Assembly: GCA_009869945.1 (NCBI GenBank)
Contig: WIXG01000310.1
Span: forward strand, 1 to 64,000
Direction: 5' to 3'
Source: Mesaphorura yosii
Taxonomy: Eukaryota; Arthropoda; Collembola; Poduromorpha; Tullbergiidae
DNA: 64,000 bases
The notes under the pieces: model-generated
Told to the model about the DNA's origin: nothing
Seen by the model: the letters and a program-made list of their open reading frames with translations, nothing else
Database searches by the model: none
Part shown: one piece after another, positions 24,631 through 35,698 of the stretch
How the letters are laid out: every line of letters begins with the position of its first letter
Numbering within the stretch: position 1 is the first letter of the stretch
Program-made: the position numbers and the translations under genes

Positions 24631-26985
24631 ATGGATGTGAAAGAGAAGGAAAAGAAACTGGTACAGAAAACCCAGCACTTAAAAATTAGTGCACTCACAG
24701 CAGCAAATGAAGAAAGTGTAAAACCCGCCTTCGCCTTCCAACGGCTCTACTACAGTGCACAGAGCACCAACTTTCCACAGACATCAGGAACCGCTTCCGT
24801 GACCGGGACGGAGGTAGACACTGCACCAACAAAGGGCAAACGTCCAGGCAAAGCACAACCCAAAACCAAAAATGCGGTTATCCACTCGGACATTTCTAGG
24901 TAATTGATTTCCTCACAATTTATCGGCCGCGAACCGGAATTACACAGCCTAACTGCTTTTTTTGTTCCAGCGATCAGCGCCAAGTGATTTGTGGCCTGGC
25001 AAATGACTGGATTGCCGAATTGGACCCACAGGTGCTATCCACTTCGCCTCTGAGCGTGGCGAACTGCAGTTTTAAACGTAGGCATGTTGGATTGTCTCAT
25101 ATTTGGTAAGTGTATCAGTTAACCTTGTTTTAGCAAAAGTCTCCAGCACTAATTATCCTCTGTGCATTGTTTAAAGCTGCAGCAAGGTCTCTTCATCGAT
25201 ATTTTACAGCAGTAGCGCCGTGGATGGAACCATTTACCAGTGGGACGCACGAGTGAATGGCCAGAGCAAGCCGTTGCATATGTTCAATCTCAGTAAGTCC
25301 ACTGTATTTATTAACCGCAGTCTACTGACCGACCACAATCAGTTTATGGAGGTGGGAACCTTTCCACAACCGCACTTTACGCTGGTGGGAGGTTGAAAAA
25401 GTGCTTCACCGGCTCTGCGTCGGCAGAGCAGCCACAGCCGTAATTTTTTTTGAAAGTCTTCGCGTTAATAGCAATGCGTTCGTTTAGATTTAGATACACC
25501 AGATACAGCAATTTGAGCGAGACGTTGACAATTCTGAGTTTGTGAATTCGTAGGGTTTCTGCATGCGACGCTTATGACTTGATTCACATTCACATTTACT
25601 TTGCTTTCAGATAATAGCAAGATACAATCCCCAAGCGCCGGCGTTGGAGTCAAACCGATTTTGACCTGCGATGCCAACTCTTCGGACCAGCTCCTTTGTG
25701 GAGGGACGGAGCTCGTGCAAGGGCAAGAAGACTGCTACCTCCTTTTTTGGGACGTCCGCAACGCGTCCGAGCTGCTTGGAGCTTACTGGGAATCCCACTC
25801 GGATGACGTGACGACGGTGCGATTCCACCCTGAAGAAAGCCACGTACTATGCTCAGGCTCGACTGACGGCCTCCTGAATGTGTTCAACCTGCTCGAGACA
25901 ACGGAGGACGATGCCCTTCAGTACAGCTTCAATACAGAGTCAAGCGTGGATTCGATAACATGGCGGAGTTCGGCCGACGCCCAGCAAAATGGCAATCACA
26001 TCGTCGCTCTTACGCATACAAACGAAGTTCAAGTTTGGGACACGCACTCAGGCGACTCGATCTCAGCGTTCAGTCGTGAACAAATTGCACGGGCAATGGA
26101 GACGAAGGCGAGTGATCCGGATTCGGTGCACCTGGTTGGATGCCATCGAGCGGTAGGGCAGAATCTGAAGCTGGTGGCTTCGTCGTTGTCAGGGTATGTG
26201 AATTACATGTCAAAGTCGATAGTTTATTTGGAAGCACAAGGAGAAATTGTTCCAAGACAACTGTTTTAAAAGAATTGTTTCCGGTAAAGTGTTCCAAGAC
26301 AATTGTTCCCTGAATAGCACGATTTCATTTGCAGGGATTTCGCCAAGATTTTGGAGCTCGGACAAGACAATAAGCTACAAACCAAGGGTATATTCTCGGA
26401 TGACAGCTGCGTGTTGCAATCGACCTGCTATTTGCAGGAGGTACGACTTCCTTTTATGTTCGCGCATTTCTGTGCATTAACCTTTAGATTTCCTTATCGC
26501 ACCATGTGCATTTGTATTTGTAGGACGACCGTTGGGTCACATTTGATGAAAGTGGCGTGGTGAAACTCTGGTCGTCGACTCCGCCGCTAAAAACCCTGTC
26601 GCCGACGTCAGCTGAAGATGAGCTAAAGGTAAAGTGAATGACAATTTTGCTCGGACTGCATTGCAAATATCACCAACACTTTATTAGCGCTACGGCCGTA
26701 AATATTCATTTTTTTCGATATTTACAAGAAAAAGCGACAAGACTACGTAGAGTAAATTAATTAAGATAAAGAAAACGAAAACTAAAGTTCGTTTGCATCA
26801 ACATTGCCAAACAGAAATGGTTTAGTTAACAATTTAATAACTAGTCGTGAAATTTCAAGCGCGGACGTTGAACCGATCTTAATTTAATCAATTCTGCTTA
26901 TTTGCGGCTATTTCAGAGCAAAGAGAAGCGGTCTTCAGCACGATTCGCACCATACAACACGCGAGGAGCGGACAAGCGCAAGTGA
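24631..26985 (+). CDS. WDR89: WD-repeat protein WDR89
   Basis: Beta-propeller protein of unknown biochemical role, conserved in animals. Seven exons: 24631-24899, 24971-25105, 25183-25292, 25611-26193, 26335-26440, 26524-26628 and 26917-26985, 458 residues. Recognised by the order of its WD repeats: DGTIYQWDAR near residue 155, LLFWDVRN, the SHSDDVTTVRFHP repeat, SGSTDGLLNVF, the final VVKLWSS and a basic Lys/Arg tail. In all of these it follows human WDR89. The exon 3 acceptor at 25181-25182 was chosen over AG at 25175-25176 because it restores the human spacing. The first exon holds a Lys/Thr-rich, probably disordered stretch (residues 35-85) not seen in the human protein. The start at 24631 is a judgement; the frame stays open to 24511. 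An ATTAAA at 27020-27025 may serve as polyadenylation signal. Confidence 0.93.
25293..25610 (+). other. WDR89 intron 3
   Basis: GT-AG intron of 318 bp that splits an Asn codon (phase 1). It shows nothing beyond splice signals. Confidence 0.85.
26249..26307. repeat. Imperfect direct repeat in WDR89 intron 4
   Basis: The 17-mer at 26249-26265 recurs at 26291-26307 with one mismatch. The core is GTTCCAAGACAA, with an ATTGTTTCC word between the copies. The same ATTGTTTCC word forms one arm of the hairpin at 13963-13998. Confidence 0.75.
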
Positions 26986-27566
26986 GGCTCGGCTCAGAAA
27001 GACATTAGAAGTAATTCTAATTAAAACAAATTGTTATACTACGTTATTTGCTATTTGCTACTTTTATAACCTAGAACGAGTAAAGTAAATTAAAGACATC
27101 TGACTAAAATGCAAAACAAAATCTGTGCTCTTTCTGCCTTCTTTAGCATCGTCTAAAAATAATCATCTTAGGCGGAGGAATTCTTAGGTTGAGGGTACCA
27201 AGACAAGAACGGAGTAAAGTTTAGACCGGAAAACATAAAGTCGAGTAAACTTGGACTGAGATTGAGCGATTTGAGAGGCTTGCTTAGCTTAGCTAGTTTC
27301 AAACAATTTCGCGGAATCTTATTACGATGTTGCGAAAAATTTTGCTTTTGTACAGAAGTACAGATGAAGATGCGAATTAGCGAAGTCTGACAGACACTCT
27401 TCACAAGAAATACTAATTTAGATCGTTAGATCTAGTAAATAACCTACTTGCTTTCGTAAACTTTCCTAAGTTGACTACCCAAATTAAAGTAAAACGTTTC
27501 AGTTATCCGTTTTGTAAAGCAATTGTCTAGTCGTAGTCGTTGAAGCGTCGCACATCAGAGCCTTGC
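26986..27566. other. Convergent 3' intergenic region, WDR89 and ZTRAF1
   Basis: About 580 bp between two genes pointing at each other, so mainly 3' UTR sequence. ATTAAA at 27020-27025 is the best plus-strand polyadenylation candidate. No coding signal was seen. Confidence 0.5.
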
Positions 27567-29229
27567 TTACTGGAGGAAAACGATCAATCTGCATAAAATA
27601 GAAAGATTACAGCATATAATTAAATTAGGAGCTGATAAGCCGACTGATGCAGGAGAAAATTAGATTAATTACCTAAAGTGAATGGTTTTTGCCGCAAGAA
27701 GCCGGTTGCATTCCGCGCTATCCACAAGCGGCAACTGAAAATGTGTACTTTCATTGTTCTGCTCCGAGAATTCAAATTTGTGGATTTTAGGATTCAGTTT
27801 CATGTCTCCAAATGGGCCTTTGAGAACCACGAAGCTCATGTCGAGCGTGGCAGTCGTTGGCTTCGTCTTCAAAATGAGCTGCAGGGAAGGGCAAACAGAA
27901 TACTTCAGATAACTTAATTTGCATGGATTTTGGCGCAGGCGCTTACCTGGTACTCAATCTGTCGATCGCAGCTGTGGGTCGGGTCCCGCTGCTGCGAAGT
28001 GATGCGAGCCTTCACGACAAACTGATTGTTAAACGCGCTGAAGCGACTTGTCTCGTAATACAGCTTGTGAACAAATTCGTCTGTTCGATACGGTTTGAGT
28101 TGCAAGTCTGTGAAAGGCGAAGGAAAAATGTAAAATTCCTGATCTGGCAAGGTCTAATGAGTACTACAAGCATGTAAACTTCAGCCTACCATTAAATGTA
28201 ATCTTCTCAATCGACAGCAAGTCAAAAATGATGTTGTTCAGTTTCCTATCTTCGTCGTGCTTCTGATCTTGAGTTGCAAGCACTTCCATGACCTCGGCCC
28301 CAGACTTTTGCGGGTGGAAGCAAGACGCCTCGTGTGATTTGAGTTCATGAAACGGCCCACGCCATGGACAGCCGATGCGAGAAAACTTGCACGTTTTTGT
28401 TCTGTGGAAGCAAATCTTGCATTAATGAGGTCAAATTCTCGATTTGCTAACGATTGCAGAAATGAATTGTCAATTCCTTACCTTTCAATGCACAAATCAT
28501 TTTCATGTCGATCCAGTGAATTTCTCGGAAACTGCTTGTTGCAGTACTGACAAACGTCGGGTAGTTCACTCACTGCTTTTTCCACTGCCAAATTCCTGGA
28601 CACGGCATGTTTGCTGATTTCCACTCTGCAGTTGGGGCACGTGGCGCTCTCATCGCGGAGACGACAATCGGCGAGCAGGTGCGTGAAACATCCAGCACAC
28701 ATGAGATGCCCGTTCTGACACTGCGATCATAACACAGATTATGAAACACTCGATTATGACTAATGATTACATTTACGATTACAATTTGTGATTACGTAAC
28801 ACTCGACTCGAGACCAGATAACCGATAAGAGATCCATACCTGATAGATGACCGACTTGGGCAAATCCAAACAAACAGCACAACAAAGGATTCCTCCCAGG
28901 CGGCTCTCCAGTTTCTCCGCCACGGGTTCCTTCTCGACCACTGGCTCTTGGACCACGTCAACCCCAACGTCGGACTTCAGTTTCTTCTTTAAAGGCTCCG
29001 TGTCTTCAGTCTCCGCACTCTCCAGCTGACGGCTGATGACGGCCGTCCCAATTCCACTCGGAACCACTTCACTCGACGAAGAAGGTCCGCTAACAGCGGC
29101 CAGACTGCTGCTGGCGTCCGCCACAGCAATGGCCATTGTTGTCACTTCGTGAAGCTGTTGTGCGAGGCTGAGATGTTGACCAGCAAGTGCAGAAGCTGCG
29201 GACGATGTAGGAATTTCTGCTTCAGACAT
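27567..29229 (-). CDS. ZTRAF1: RING/TRAF-type zinc finger protein ZTRAF1 (CYHR1)
   Basis: Cysteine- and histidine-rich protein with a RING-like finger and a TRAF-type finger. The RING suggests ubiquitin-ligase activity or a scaffold role, which I infer from the family. Six exons: 29229-28840, 28720-28482, 28401-28190, 28107-27947, 27878-27673 and 27588-27567, 409 residues. The RING starts at [10 protein letters not shown] (about 116-125), continues with [10 protein letters not shown] in exon 2 and ends at CPNC. A TRAF-like finger follows (about 187-240, with [11 protein letters not shown]). The C-terminal half carries the family blocks [15 protein letters not shown] and [10 protein letters not shown]. 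The last exon is only 22 bases (LIVFLQ and stop). It was added because exon 5 ends in a donor just where the human protein continues. The first 110 residues are low-complexity. Confidence 0.95.
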
Positions 29230-30941
29230 CTTGGGGTCTTGAGTCTTGAATCTTCAGCTTCCTTCAAAATTTTACTGATAACACAGCTTGTTATCAGATT
29301 TTCACCTGTCTTCGTCTTCAGGAACCAACTAGCTAAGGCTAAGGAACATATGCGAGTACTGCGAGTCTTTGGCTACATGCCTTTAGCCTTTGCCTTCTAA
29401 TTCTGTCACGAATTAGCAAATACGCAATTCAATTTCAATCTTGCAATTCGCAATTCACGAATCGTAATTGCGTCCTTCGAGCTGCAGTATTCTTGAATCA
29501 ACTGTTCATTGTTTACCAACAAAACAAACTCACTGTCACGGCACACTTCACGCCAGTAGCTGTACCACAACGACAACGACAAAGATTAGCTCCTCGTTGT
29601 TCTCAGGCTCCTTCGCATATTCACCACCTAATTAAAGGGGAGCCACCCTGCGAATTCTTGAGCTCCGTGCCCTGCGTGCATGTTGCGATACGATACGACA
29701 GATTTTTCGTATTTAGTATTTACATTAGACAGACTAGGTAGTTGGACAGCACGTACACGACACAAGAAACACGATCCCACATCATGATCGACGAAGCACC
29801 ACGAACCCAGGATACGAGGATACAGCAGCACCACAACAAATACGAAAAATCTGCATCACTACAGCTGTTATACGAGTTTATTGTTATTTATTACGTCGTC
29901 CTTCACTGCTCATGCTCATGTGTGTCCCGTATGATCTCGTCTCCTACGCGCTACTCCACCACCACAGTCACTCCGTCATTAAACCTGCAGCGTATGTTAC
30001 GTGTGTCTTGTTCTTTGTACTTGCTGTACAGTACAGTCTGCTGCCTGGGTAGGTACGTAGGAGCCAGAGCCAAGCCAAGAGCAGCCGTGATCCAGGTCAA
30101 TAGCCATATGCAATATGCAATTCAATAGTAAAATGTAAAACAGGATCCCAGTGCTAAACTAAGCAACTAAGCACTAAACAGGCTCAGAGCCAATGAATGG
30201 AGCGTTGGAACTCATTTCAAGTAATTTCTTCATATTCATCTGTTAACTGCATGCCAAATGCCTAATGCCAATTCGATGGCATCGTCGTCATCCTCGTCGT
30301 GTTATCGGTCATGTCTTGCTTGCGATGGCAAGGCGATGGTTTGTAGTATGATTATGATGATCCGAAGTACGAATACAAATACCAAGGTTTGGTTCTAATA
30401 ACGACTCGATTAACCCAACTGCCAATTTGAATCACGTGCAATTAACATGCTGCTGTTGCTGCATAAAACAAATGAGACTGCCAAAAATCAGACTAATAAG
30501 GGCAGGCGACCGACGTTCCAGACAACCTGATTTCGATTTTGGTTTGGCTATTGCCTTATCTTGTATTGTAATGCGCACGTGTCGTTCGTGTTTCTAGAAA
30601 TAGATTCTAAAGGTAATGCCCTAATTTGCATTTTATGGATCAGCAAGAAGCAGGTTCATTTCAAGACAAAATCGCGTCGGATTTGATTTCTTCTTTACTT
30701 CACTTGAGAAATCGTCCATGGTCCGTCCAACGTTGTCAATGTTCGCGTTATCTCCGTGCGGTGACCTTTCTACATACTGGAAATACATTTGAATTAATTG
30801 TCCAGCACAAAGCTGAAGCTTGCGTAGCCAGTCCAGTGCCTTGCACTCATGAATCTATTCTAATTTTAGACCTTCTCGACTCGCTGCCCAGCAGCCGGTG
30901 TCGGTGCAAATGAAATGGCTTGACCTGGGCCCAGCCAAGGG
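29230..30941. other. Intergenic between ZTRAF1 and the secreted-protein gene
   Basis: A 1.7-kb gap between two divergently transcribed genes. The ZTRAF1 promoter must be near the left end, and the right end runs into the TATA promoter of the next gene. No coding signal was seen. Confidence 0.5.
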
Positions 30942-30949
30942 TATAAAAG
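30942..30949 (+). promoter_or_regulatory. TATA box of the small secreted-protein gene
   Basis: TATAAAAG lies 141 bp before the start codon. A CAGT-type arthropod initiator (GCAGTC, about 30974-30979) lies some 34 bp downstream, which is close to the usual TATA-to-start spacing. It is the clearest core promoter in the window and suggests strong or inducible expression. Confidence 0.75.
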
Positions 30950-31089
30950 GCACTGGCCAATCCTGCCAACTTCGCAGTCACACTCTTGTTCTTGTCGCAG
31001 ATCCATCAAAGTCGTTTCAGACTCTAAACCCACTCTCATCCAAGATTTTTGGTGATTCCAAGTTGAACACGTTTCAGAAGACAAGAACA

Positions 31090-31696
31090 ATGAATCCACA
31101 AGTAAGTTTCCTGAATCCCTGATCTTGGCGTCTTGGCCTTGGGGAAATTGAGATCTGCTCTTGTTCTGCTCCAAATGTGTAATCACTAATCACGATTTCT
31201 CTGTCTTGCTTTTAATCGCAGATCGCCCTGATCTCCATCGCCATCGTTGGCTTGGTTTGTGCTGTTCAACTTGGTACGTCCTCGCCGCTGGCTGACCACA
31301 GCACTGGATCCATGGCCCACGACACGCCGACTCCAACTCCATTCCTGAAGAAAACACCCGTATCCATCAGTTCACCACGACCAGACGCACCGAAGTTCTC
31401 GTCCGTCTCGATTCCAAAGAGCAAAGAAGTCGACTCCGCAATTCATACCCTGAAGACGAAGACTGGAGAACCTCTCGATGCGAACAACGCAGATCTGGAC
31501 GGAGCTAACACATTTTTCTTCGGCTATCCATACGCAGGATTTGGATGGGGCGGATATCCAGGATTCGGGTAAGTTTGGGCTCAAGCGCCTAATTTTTCAG
31601 TCAGTTTCCTTCTCTTCAGCCTTCGTTACCTTTGCCTTATCTGTTCGTTCCTTCGTTCTATTTTCTCGTAGATACGGCGGAGTTTGGGGACGTTAA
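31090..31696 (+). CDS. Small secreted Gly/aromatic-rich protein, unknown
   Basis: Three coding exons, 31090-31101, 31222-31568 and 31672-31696, give 127 residues. The first exon encodes only MNPQ. The second begins with a hydrophobic run (IALISIAIVGLVCA), so residues 1-18 form a convincing signal peptide. The middle (20-100) is Pro/Ser/Thr/Lys-rich with one Lys-Lys pair. The last 25 residues are Gly, Tyr, Phe and Trp-rich and end in VWGR. Signal peptide, TATA box, tiny first exon and an AATAAA at 32138 together make this a real gene. I do not recognise the family. A cuticle-associated protein, a Gly/Tyr-rich antimicrobial peptide or a peptide precursor with a C-terminal Gly-Arg are all possible. 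Splice phases are consistent (0, then 2). Confidence 0.82.
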
Positions 31697-32922
31697 GCAG
31701 CTGGACGATCGGACTCATCCATTCTCCACCGACGTTGGTTGTTTCCTGATTTCCACTTCACCAAATTACGACTGATCTGTTTTTCCACGATTTAATTCAT
31801 CACAATCCACTTTTTTTTAACTTTTTACTCCTTTTGTGATAGGCATTTGACTTTAGTTTTTTTAACAACTCGAACGTTCCGTACGAACCTTTCAGTATTT
31901 TGACCATGCCATGATCAATGTTGTTCAATCAGAATTCCGGGTAGGTTTTCATTGTCGAAACTCGTGCAGAGTGTAATGCAGATTGAGACTGAGCCTGTGC
32001 TTGTGCTATTACAATTACGTTAATCGTTAATCTTTTGAAGAACGTAATTTGTGCGTTTGTTTCTCAATGAAGCCTTGCCTGTACCGTCAACAATTAACAT
32101 CTTGACTGTCAAATTCCATGAAAAGATTTCTGAAATCAATAAAACCCGAAATGAATGACTGAAATTACTTTGACAGTTTGTGTTCACTGCGTTTGGGGTG
32201 GGATTTTCGGAAATTCAACGTCGGTCGCGTCCTTCCGTTTGTTATTTGCTTGGATTCTGCCGTTTTTTGTCGCTTATCCCCGGTTTCTTCCATCGCTGTC
32301 TTGGAATTTCAACTTGATTCTCTGATTTTTCTTGGATTTGGCTCACTTGGATCCAATTTTCAGCTTTTTTCCACTTCCCAGAACGCTAGAACGAAAGATT
32401 TCACAAATTCAATACAAACCGCACTTGCACATACTTGCATCGCACTTAATTTTTATTCAGAAACTTCATTTTCATGTAAAAATGACTCTGCTCGTTTGCT
32501 CACACAACTCGACTTCAGTTTTAGCATTTTGGTGTAATACTTCAGTTCTTCAGAGTTTTTCAGCACAACTTTGGCTTTGGCTTGGCCGTCAGCTGCGGCA
32601 TGAAAGCAAAAACAGTTTCTTCAATTTGAATCTCAATCTAGGAATTTCAGAATTTCATCAAGCGATTGATTGCCTTGCAGTGAAGCAGGCGCACAGTTCA
32701 CAGAGACATAAAACACTTAAGAAGACCTTCGAATTTCTAAATTCGGTTCCTACTTCAGATTTCAATTTTCGTTACGGCTTATGCAATGCAATGCAGGCAG
32801 ATTTTGCAATTGCATTTTAATATTTACATTCCAAATTGAGTTAAGTGACAAGTGAAAAACAGAAATTAAAGTAAACGTTAAATATTTAATTACTTAATAA
32901 TGTACGAGGAAAAAATATAATT
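31697..32922. other. 3' UTR of secreted-protein gene and convergent gap to HM13
   Basis: The left 460 bp is the likely 3' UTR, ending after AATAAA. The rest lies between convergent genes and shows no recognised coding sequence; its open frames (for example 32178-32537 and 32332-32820) lack any family signature. Confidence 0.55.
32138..32143 (+). other. Polyadenylation signal of the secreted-protein gene
   Basis: AATAAA lies 442 bp past the stop codon and is the first good signal downstream on the plus strand. Confidence 0.6.
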
Positions 32923-34669
32923 TCAATTTTCTTTTTTGTGTTTAGTCGACGACGATGAAGATGAATCTCCAGTAGCGGCAGCGGATTTCTCGCCGTCCTC
33001 AGAAGGATGATCTTCATACCTTTGAAAGTTTAAAGAAAGACATTTTAAAGTAGATTTCATTTTTTAAGATTCGGATTTGAGAACTTACTTAAACATAGCC
33101 TTGAGATCGCCCTTAATCAGTGCCAAAAGCAATGGAGCACCAAGACAAGCCGGGACGAGGTACAAAAGCGCCGGCTGTGCATGCTTGAATACATGCATCA
33201 CAAAGATTGTTGTAAACAGTCCAGCAATGTACGCTACGAATCCGGTGTTGAAGTACGTTCTTGAATTTCGACTTAGACTGCAATTGTGAAATTAGAAATG
33301 ACGCCGGGCACATTAACACGGACATTTTAATTTCTTAAGAATTTGCTCTGAACTTACTGAATGTCAAATCTCAGGAGTAAAGCGATAAAAATTCCAGGAA
33401 GCACAATGTCTCCAAGTCCAAGCATTGCGAAATTGTCTGCAGCAAGACCCTTCTCCAGCAGGTCTTGCGGGAACACCACTGCAAAGTGCATTCAAAGAAG
33501 TAAAAGGTGATTCTGATGAGAAATTCCTACATGCTCAATAATTTATTCATGGACTTACATTTAATTGGAGCCTCGAACGATTTAGCGACGGTAACCATTA
33601 CATTTGTTCCAAATACCCAGAAGATATCGTAGAAAAACAACCCTCCGAGTAAAATACAACCTGTGATTACATTGTTCAGATGGAGCAGCTCCACTCCGTT
33701 GATTGCAAACGCCATTCCAAAAAGGTTGTTTGCCAACCAATGCTATAAAAAGGCACACGATAAATGAGAGCTTGGTAGAAGTGAAAATCTTATTGGAAGA
33801 TTGGCTCGGGCATGATTCTATTACCTTTTGGAAGATGTACCACAATCCAATTAAAGTGCAGATCGACACTGTCACAATGTCATGTGACGAGAATTGATAG
33901 TCAATCAGGCTCGAGGGCTCAGCTCGATCACCTTCCCTCTGATTGAATTGCAAGTGGAACGTGCGATATGGTATACTCGCTGGAACCAACTTGGAAATGA
34001 CTGGGCTGCAATTCGAAGTAAAATTTAATAAATTATATAATGGGAACACGTAAATCAGTCATTACTCAAGTGATGTAGGTACCTAAGTAAATGTGATAGT
34101 GCCAAAATTCCAAGAAAGAAGAAGTACACCGTCAGCAGTAAGTTGATGTACTCCTTTGAGAAAATCTACGAGCAAAGGAAGCAAGCATTAGCATCACGAG
34201 TAAAATCTAATTAGCCTTAACACAGATAACTATTAAGTCAATTAAGACTTGGTCTTGGCGAGGAATTACCTGGAAAAAGATGTACAACCCAAACAGGGCT
34301 CCGCTGGCGATTAATGGAAACATCGCCGCATCTTTGTGAGTCATTGTATCTGGCTTCTCCCCAGTTGCCTCCATGGATGCCTGGATAAACGTAGAATAGG
34401 CCCGTCCCCGTTAATGTCATGTTAAATCGTATTTCGTAGATGTATGGCTTATGTATGGAACTTACCTTTTGTTCACGATGATGGCGGACAGATCGGAACG
34501 CACCAAAGAAGATTGGAAGCAGTGCCATAACCATGAGTGAGCCATATGCCACGAACATGCCCTCCTGTGTCGCCGGAACTCTGGCCCCAGCAGTTCCGTT
34601 GGTCGCATTCTTGACTGCATTGATAATCTCGGCGATTTTTCCCTCACCAGCTGCTGCGGTGTCTGCCAT
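32923..34669 (-). CDS. HM13: Signal peptide peptidase (intramembrane aspartyl protease)
   Basis: ER membrane protease that cleaves leftover signal peptides and other type II segments within the bilayer. Eight exons: 34669-34466, 34380-34270, 34165-34083, 34005-33825, 33742-33559, 33478-33358, 33277-33089 and 33019-32923, 389 residues, close to the human 377. Both catalytic motifs are intact: FFYD with Asp232 in the fifth exon and GLGD with Asp278 in the sixth. The QPAL motif lies at 329-332. The ELLHLNNV to GTNVMVTVAK region is almost identical to vertebrate SPP. The C-terminus ends KKEN, a KKxx-type ER retrieval signal, after a Ser-rich run. Introns are 69-104 bp. The gene converges on the secreted-protein gene and diverges from CIBAR1. 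It appears fully functional. Confidence 0.97.
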
Positions 34670-35698
34670 ACTGCTGTTGTAGCGGTGTCAGTGCACTAAT
34701 TAAATTCGACCGAGCTAGAAGTTTTGTCTTGTCAGAAGTGAAGTGATATGAAATGAATTGGGTCAGCCAGGAGCCTGCCTTCACAGTGCACAATTAATTA
34801 AAGACGTAATTAAATTAAAGCCCGTACTTGAAATTAAATGCGTTCACCGACTGCTAATTCGACGTGTATTTTCGCGATCAAGTTCCCGAGCCAGTAGAAA
34901 GGAAGCACGGCACGGCACTGGCAATATAAATTGAATGACACGACAGACAAGCTGCCTGCTAAAAGCTAAACTAAAATTGGCTAGCATACGGCGGAGTTGA
35001 GCGAACGGTGACAACACGACTCTGCCACTCCACCAGCAACGAAGCACCTCTGTTAAACCGACTGTATCTCAATGCATTTGAAAGCTGTTTGTATAGAAAA
35101 GCAACGGTGTGAGCGTGAATTGCAGTCTTGGCTGCTGGCAGTGCTGAGCATCAGAGTCTTTGTTGTCCTATTTCATTCAATTCAGCTACAGAAATGCAGT
35201 TACTACCTGGTTTATGGTTCATAAAATGGCAATCTCAATTTTAATTGAATTGCATTTCAAAAAGAATTCGTTCGAAAGCGTTCTAAATTCAGTTTAGAGG
35301 TTAAGGTGTGTTTTGGCACACTCAAATTTATTGTCATTTGCATCCTGCTCCATCCGAAGCCCGAAGATCCTGTAATTCAGCTCTGTTCTATGGCGGATAA
35401 AATTCTGTCTGAAGCAAGCGGATGTTCGGTTATTCCGATAAAAAAGGAATTCGACCCTCACCTTTACCGCCTGTCGCCAGTGGCAGTCAAGTTGCTATTG
35501 GTCACGATGCCCTGACGAGCCGAGGACTTCCTGCGGCGGCGGAGAAATTGCCAAATCAAATTATGTCAATAAATCGAACGGAGATCTTGAAATTAAAGCA
35601 TGAACTCAGTGAATTGTCACTCAAAAACTTAAATCCCATCTCTAGAAGCATTACTGCGTGGATTAACAAATGGTCAGCCTAAAGAACACACCACGCCA
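34670..35698. promoter_or_regulatory. Divergent intergenic region, HM13 and CIBAR1
   Basis: A 1,029-bp gap between the start codons of two divergent genes, so it must contain both promoters. No TATA box was found. A 41-codon frame (35390-35515, starting MADKILSEAS) and an overlapping frame ending at 35682 are unassigned and may belong to the CIBAR1 leader. Confidence 0.5.

Noticed and set aside
31504-31696. Allatostatin-B/MIP-type W(X6)W-amide peptide in the small secreted protein
   Set aside because: The two Trp residues are separated by 11 residues rather than six, so the MIP pattern is not met.
35390-35682. Possible small gene MADKILSEAS... upstream of CIBAR1
   Set aside because: Two overlapping frames with no splice join that I could justify and no recognised family. 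Kept only as a note on the intergenic region.
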